Below, piece by piece: positions 61,001-64,000 of a stretch of 64,000 nt of DNA. Each line of letters opens with the position of its first letter. The stretch's first letter is position 1. The stretch is from Prorocentrum cordatum (lineage: Eukaryota > Sar > Dinophyceae > Prorocentrales > Prorocentraceae). The stretch lies in assembly GCA_963575745.1 (NCBI GenBank), contig CAUYUJ010003002.1:1353336-1417335 (forward strand). Direction: 5' to 3'. A program made the position numbers and the translations under genes. The notes under the pieces were generated by a model that ran no database searches, had not been told where the DNA came from, and saw nothing but the letters and a program-made list of their open reading frames with translations.

Positions 61001-63756
61001 CTGTTGCCTGTCCTCAGGTGATACTGGTTGCGCCGCGTTCGGTGTAGCTCAAGAACAGCTGTGACTCGGTGGTGGAGCCAAGTGTAACAGCGCTCTGGTG
61101 CCCCTTTAGGAGCTTTGTTGTACGTGTTCATGTCGTCCTTCATCCAAGGATGCAACTCAATCTGTGTACGAAACAGTGACTCCATAATGTTCGGCGGAGG
61201 AAGCTCCCGGAGCTCCAGGAGCAGTTGGTCCCACTCCGTCACGAACCTTTTGAGGTCATCTCCATGCATACGTAGAGTGTTGATCCTTTCGAAATCATGA
61301 ATCGTATCGTCGGCGTCGGTCACATCGTAATAACGCAAAATCTTCCAGTAGATCTGACGTCCCTTTATCATGCGACCGTGCTTGTGCTCTGTGTTCTCCA
61401 GCAATTTGATATCCAGTTTCAATTCGCTGCTGAGAATCGCTTGTAAAGCTTCCGCGAACTTCAGATCCAAACTTGCGAAATCACCGCTGTCCTGTAGATC
61501 ATCCAGTGTCACACCGGGCTGTTCTGCAACACAGAAGAACTTGTATGCAGCATCTGGACGCCCAGAGGCACTGCAGAAGGCCTTGCGGACTGCGTGCTGC
61601 CACTCAAGAACATGTCCGATTCTGGGAAGACCTGGAACACGCACACGCTCGCTCTCCTTCACCGGTGTGATGGTAGCAACAGGGCTCCCTCCGATGGTGT
61701 ATTGAGACTGCATGACAGTAGCACCAAGGACGTTGGGCACTGGTGAGTGCGTGCGAAAGCTTGCAGCGTCGAAGTTTGCCTCCTGTGCAGGTGCTGCGGA
61801 AGCGGCCGGGGCCGCGGTCCTGCTGGCAGCTGACGGTGACACACGTCGGGCCTGTGGCTGGTAGCCAGCGGCTGGGGTTTCCCCCTGCACACCCCCCGCG
61901 TTCGAGGCAGGGGCGCCGGGAGAAGTGCGTCTGGAGGTCGGGGCTTGCGGTGGTACAGGTGTGTGCTGTGTAGCGTCAGCTACGTGGGCCTTGAATTGGT
62001 CTTCGAGAATGATGTTGTCACGTTGCAACTGTTCGATGCAGCCTGAGAAACCATCAACAGTCCTCTGGACCTCGCGGGTCTTGTCTGTAAGCACGGAATA
62101 CTGTCGTTGAGTAGACTGGGAAAGGTCTGTAAGAAGAGAACGTAGCTGATCCATGTCGGCCTTTACGCGCGACAGCTCCTGCTGCGTATCCGCCAGGCGG
62201 GTCTGCACTTCAGATACCCGTGCCTTTCCAGCATCCCTCTCAGAGCGAAGCTCGTGTAACTGCCTTTGCACGTGGTCCGCCTCCGCACGCACGGTCCGTT
62301 GTACGGCTGCCAGTACGGCGGGGTCGTCAACCGAAGAAGGGGGCACCAGCTGGCCAGTCTGGGCCCTTACAACGCGCAGCTCAGTCACGGCCTCTTCGAG
62401 AGTCAGGACTCTGGCGGTGAGCTTTGGGATCGAATCAACTTGGGAATCAGAGAAACGCTGGTTGACAGCATTTTCGGCTTGACAGAGTTTGCCGTAGAGA
62501 TCTTGTTGGACTTGTTGGGTCTCAGCACGAAGATCAGATGTAGCAGACATCGTGGCGTCACGAAGCTCAATAATCTGGCCCTGGAGAGCTGAGGGAGCCG
62601 CGCCGGCGCTGGCGGCAGCAACTGCTTGGAGTTCATCGTGGAGAAACTTGGCGCGAGTATCATTGTGGTCACGCATATGGATAAAACGTGCTTCCAAATG
62701 AGAGAACTCGGAGTGCACAGCGGCAAGCTCGGAGCGGTCTTGGCCACGCTGAGCGGCAACAGCATCGACCTTCGAAACGAGTTGACACATGACGTGACGA
62801 TCCTCGTACAACCTAGCGTCGACTTCCTGCAAACCTTTAGCGAGATCCGATCGCAAGATCGCAGTCTCAGTGGCGGTTGCCTGGTGCACGAGAGCAGTCT
62901 GATGCTCCACATACGTCTGTACCTGGTCTCTTAGCTCAGCCATATCTGTTAGGGGGACGGCGGCAGGCGCAGCCACAGGTGAGCTGACAGCGCGTCTTCG
63001 TGCCCTCTGGGAGGGACTGCGGCTGTGCAAATCCTGGGCTGCAATCTGGAACTGTTCGGGGCCACGTCTGTCACGAGGCGAAGCTGCGCGAGAACGAGAA
63101 ACAGTGACTTGACGACCGGCGAAGGCTGCGCCGTCGCGGGTCTGAGCACGAAACTCGAGGGCGCGGACGTGCTCTCGGACTGGCGTCACGGCACGGGTGA
63201 CTGGGTTCCGTCCTGGCGCGCCGGCGTTCGCGTGACTCCCGCCCCAGCGGCGAGATCCTCCAGAGCCTCTCTGCACGGGACTTCCCTGTGGAGGCGAAAG
63301 AGCCTCCGAGTGGGCCCCCCCAGCAGGGGCCCGAAAAGTCGGGGTCAGATTTTGAGGAGGTTGAGGAGTCTGGAGCTGAGGAACTCCAGGAGCCACAGGG
63401 TGTCTCGCTCTGACAGCATTTCTGGGCGGATCATTCCGTGGCACGAGGACCTCAGCGCTCTGAAAGAGATGCTGCGCAGCACCCGAGCTGCGGTCTCCCG
63501 CTGCATCCGACACGACGGGCGACGCGACGGGATGAACGACTGACGACGAGGAAGGGGCCTGGAACTGAGGAGTACCAGGAGCGTGTCCTTGTCCAGCGTC
63601 AAGACCCTCAGTACCTGGAGAAATGGCCACACGATCAGCTCGCGGGATGCCATGCACGTCCATCAAAACTTCAATCTCCTGCTCCAAGTTGCGCGCCACG
63701 GGGTCCGCCACGCCGTCGCGAAGAGGCGCGGGGCCGAGAGGCGCACCGCCCTCCAT
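58039..63756 (-). CDS. gag-pro: Gag-protease polyprotein of a Copia-type retrotransposon
   Basis: 1,905 codons from ATG 63,756, the first ATG after the LTR (73-nt leader). Residues 1-270 are Pro/Ser/Arg-rich. Residues about 272-595 are a long coiled coil, probably for Gag assembly. Residues about 705-910 are the capsid-like Gag domain (HVLEWQHAVRKAFC through TWLHHRVTAVLELHRTRRNQ), resembling UBN2-type Copia Gag. Three CCCH fingers follow at 932-950 (Cx7Cx5Cx3H), 991-1010 (Cx8Cx5Cx3H) and 1014-1032 (Cx7Cx5Cx3H), in place of the usual CCHC knuckle. A Gly/Ser/Pro repeat region (about 1155-1300) and four VQQG(T/I)AAG units precede the protease, whose WVLDSGSAHHIT places the catalytic Asp at 1500. 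The GCPSVISMGRLVEDEDWTIH stretch fits the end of Copia protease. The tail (1600-1905) is Pro/Arg/Ser-rich; no integrase HHCC or DDE motif. The frame is intact, implying recent function. Confidence 0.85.
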   Translation of the reverse strand: MEGGAPLGPAPLRDGVADPVARNLEQEIEVLMDVHGIPRADRVAISPGTEGLDAGQGHAPGTPQFQAPSSSSVVHPVASPVVSDAAGDRSSGAAQHLFQSAEVLVPRNDPPRNAVRARHPVAPGVPQLQTPQPPQNLTPTFRAPAGGAHSEALSPPQGSPVQRGSGGSRRWGGSHANAGAPGRNPVTRAVTPVREHVRALEFRAQTRDGAAFAGRQVTVSRSRAASPRDRRGPEQFQIAAQDLHSRSPSQRARRRAVSSPVAAPAAVPLTDMAELRDQVQTYVEHQTALVHQATATETAILRSDLAKGLQEVDARLYEDRHVMCQLVSKVDAVAAQRGQDRSELAAVHSEFSHLEARFIHMRDHNDTRAKFLHDELQAVAAASAGAAPSALQGQIIELRDATMSATSDLRAETQQVQQDLYGKLCQAENAVNQRFSDSQVDSIPKLTARVLTLEEAVTELRVVRAQTGQLVPPSSVDDPAVLAAVQRTVRAEADHVQRQLHELRSERDAGKARVSEVQTRLADTQQELSRVKADMDQLRSLLTDLSQSTQRQYSVLTDKTREVQRTVDGFSGCIEQLQRDNIILEDQFKAHVADATQHTPVPPQAPTSRRTSPGAPASNAGGVQGETPAAGYQPQARRVSPSAASRTAAPAASAAPAQEANFDAASFRTHSPVPNVLGATVMQSQYTIGGSPVATITPVKESERVRVPGLPRIGHVLEWQHAVRKAFCSASGRPDAAYKFFCVAEQPGVTLDDLQDSGDFASLDLKFAEALQAILSSELKLDIKLLENTEHKHGRMIKGRQIYWKILRYYDVTDADDTIHDFERINTLRMHGDDLKRFVTEWDQLLLELRELPPPNIMESLFRTQIELHPWMKDDMNTYNKAPKGAPERCYTWLHHRVTAVLELHRTRRNQYHLRTGNRDTAAIVSPKTGFCVPFSKGKCPKGNACKLLHMVDSRSRPDTGAPHSENSRQPQRSAQPPGSQQPHGGAARFCHKFAKTGACSYGDRCRYPHVPACSYFQAGHCAKGDACTYAHLAANAATPPQSISRPRSQDSRGRRPSRGPKSGRNHRSSRSPGGSQQPPRDASQSQTWDNWRSRPAPNQDGYEGQEGTLHDDSQRGRRPSRDSDRTSQRSSTSTRARSPAAPWNRVYVIRSKHGALTGTRAGSQAGPERNPQPGSPPGALTGAFAGSQAGSQPGSPPGALLPGGAPPGSEHGSQTSSEPGALTGTRAGCQAGSEHGPQTSSEPGALTGAFAGSQSRSESGPQPGCSERSTFLGSEPGSQSGAEPGALPGASPGPQFGHSTRVSNSPGGTRCYDSCRLRRSPSRDRRRSSQSNDHDPSPCDRPPGCLRPQVDVCRPRSFALAAVPGRKTQTPKGLQWNFAATEIHYFPVQTKMRRHRTSPNQGYVVHVPDVLPDHWLQTSADALQEAIENAIRLTERLDDDLDTCMPLVPAGAVQQGIAAGLVQQGTAAGLVQQGTAAGTMQQETAAKSPAVLARSWVLDSGSAHHITDKDDLTQAETCGIRRGHEYVLETANGDRVVNEHINVSVPSINLHTGSLALKGCPSVISMGRLVEDEDWTIHWSRKDGCVLSPPDGGPSRKAPVRDYIPHVDADNMELVFPPPPNPGGHCPCCGATKDQPRQGDDSAPAQKPHASVTSSRTRPAAAPSEHLDTRAPRGSGHRKRNPPPLPPRRGSRDSPGTTRHGKSPRSQDSPDPIRLKKSRSRSPLALAKPLFFRQTVKIKTPALSSDPPVLKRQTPPSRSGCFCVLPRQQVAASSATADQPDQPVDWDPDRRSDADRSLDPGPGFHSPTLGPETRDAVALPSADRAWSDYITDVIRGAAHLDAEIAAGNRSEYGAAKGTSKGGAEADPAPPTHHNSPYGTSCGASSSHGSASYGAPMACRWFCRR
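59318..59400 (-). repeat. 24-bp in-frame tandem repeat within gag-pro
   Basis: CTGCAGTTCCCTGCTGCACT plus AGCC (plus strand) repeats three to four times, encoding VQQG(T/I)AAG units just before the protease. It may act as a flexible spacer and is likely polymorphic in copy number. Confidence 0.8.
59860..60300 (-). repeat. in-frame GC-rich repeat block within gag-pro
   Basis: GGCGCCGGTCAGGGCGCCGG and GAGCCGGGCTCGGAGC phrases recur with 30-90 bp spacing. They encode GALTG(T/A)(R/F)AGSQAG-type repeats. Its frame is kept although the repeat is irregular, which argues for selection or youth. Confidence 0.75.
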
Positions 63757-63814
63757 CGCGACTGAGTGGGGGGCTCAGGAAGCGCGGAAGTTGGAGCGAT
63801 TGCGTTTTGAACAG

Positions 63815-63829
63815 AGAAGGCTGATAACC
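63815..63829 (-). other. candidate primer-binding site
   Basis: Directly after the 5' LTR the element strand reads GGTTATCAGCCTTCT. It does not begin TGG, so it does not match a tRNA 3' end. GGTTAT-x-(A/G)GCC is close to the complement of the anticodon arm of an initiator-type tRNA, as used by Drosophila copia, which primes from a tRNA half. This is inference only. Confidence 0.35.
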
Positions 63830-64000
63830 TGTGTGAGGGGGAGGGGGACCGAAGGACCGAACCCACCCCCAAAGTGTCCGTAGGTAGACGTGATGAGGAT
63901 GATGGAAGTTGTCCACTTCACCCTCTGAGTACGAGTACCTGCATCCGAGCCGAAAGGGGCGATGGATATGAGCAAGATAGGAGGAAAGTAGGGGGATTCA
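63830..64000 (-). repeat. 5' LTR, truncated by the window edge
   Basis: It starts TGTGTGAGGGGGAGGGGGAC on plus, with the element-strand LTR end ...CACA next to the leader. It matches the 3' LTR at 170 of 171 bases and continues outside the window. Confidence 0.9.

Larger units (their letters stand above)
56975..64000 (-). mobile_element. non-autonomous Copia-type LTR retrotransposon (Gag-protease only)
   Basis: Matching LTR stretches at 56,975 and 63,830 frame a single 1,905-codon minus-strand ORF encoding Gag, CCCH zinc fingers and a Copia-type aspartic protease. The 5' LTR is at the right and runs off the window, so the element is at least 7,026 bp. Between the ORF stop (58,039) and the 3' LTR there is less than 0.9 kb, too little for integrase, reverse transcriptase and RNase H, and none of their motifs is seen. 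It must therefore rely on Pol from a relative. One difference in 171 LTR bases indicates recent insertion. The bases left of the 3' LTR are CATAC; a matching duplication should follow the 5' LTR outside the window. Confidence 0.88.

Noticed and set aside
58135-63000. Plus-strand ORFs inside the gag-pro region (for example 59,828-60,442)
   Set aside because: Antisense shadows of the GC-rich repeats in the gag-pro frame.

Overview
The window is nuclear DNA of a eukaryote with a very large, GC-rich, repeat-saturated genome, most probably a dinoflagellate. Three things point there: a Copia-type LTR retrotransposon whose Gag carries CCCH zinc fingers, a decayed LINE with a zinc-finger/RNase H tail, and short GC-rich coding islands separated by long pyrimidine tracts. 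The species cannot be named from sequence alone; a GC-rich free-living form such as Prorocentrum would fit, but that is a guess. No bacterial operon, rRNA, tRNA, CRISPR array or spliced-leader gene was recognised.

Layout. 1-24,700 is a mosaic of microsatellites, minisatellites (notably a 90-bp array at 3,570-4,640) and short dispersed repeats, several with terminal inverted repeats like MITEs. 24,720-26,060 is a giant purine-rich tract with one exon-like island. 27,493-29,828 is a 5'-truncated, frameshifted LINE on the minus strand, bounded by a 13-bp direct repeat. 30,470-31,715 is a nest of dispersed repeats. 31,930-32,745 is a (GAG)n expansion between two copies of a short sequence. 33,000-43,300 is again repeats, plus one possible secretory/plastid-type N-terminus at 34,229. 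43,411-45,950 may hold a minus-strand gene whose exons follow pyrimidine tracts. 46,800-52,440 is the most gene-like part: several coding fragments on both strands, at least two damaged by stops or frameshifts. 53,000-56,970 returns to repeats. 56,975 to the right edge is a young LTR retrotransposon on the minus strand, with one 1,905-codon Gag-protease ORF and no integrase, reverse transcriptase or RNase H.

How it fits together. The only intact-looking protein gene is the Gag-protease ORF. Its two LTR stretches differ at 1 of 171 visible bases, so the insertion is recent, and it must borrow Pol from another element. At least ten dispersed repeat families recur inside this one window, in both orientations and nested; they are the most informative structural signal here. 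Most long apparent ORFs are artefacts of trinucleotide and 90-bp repeats and are not annotated as genes.
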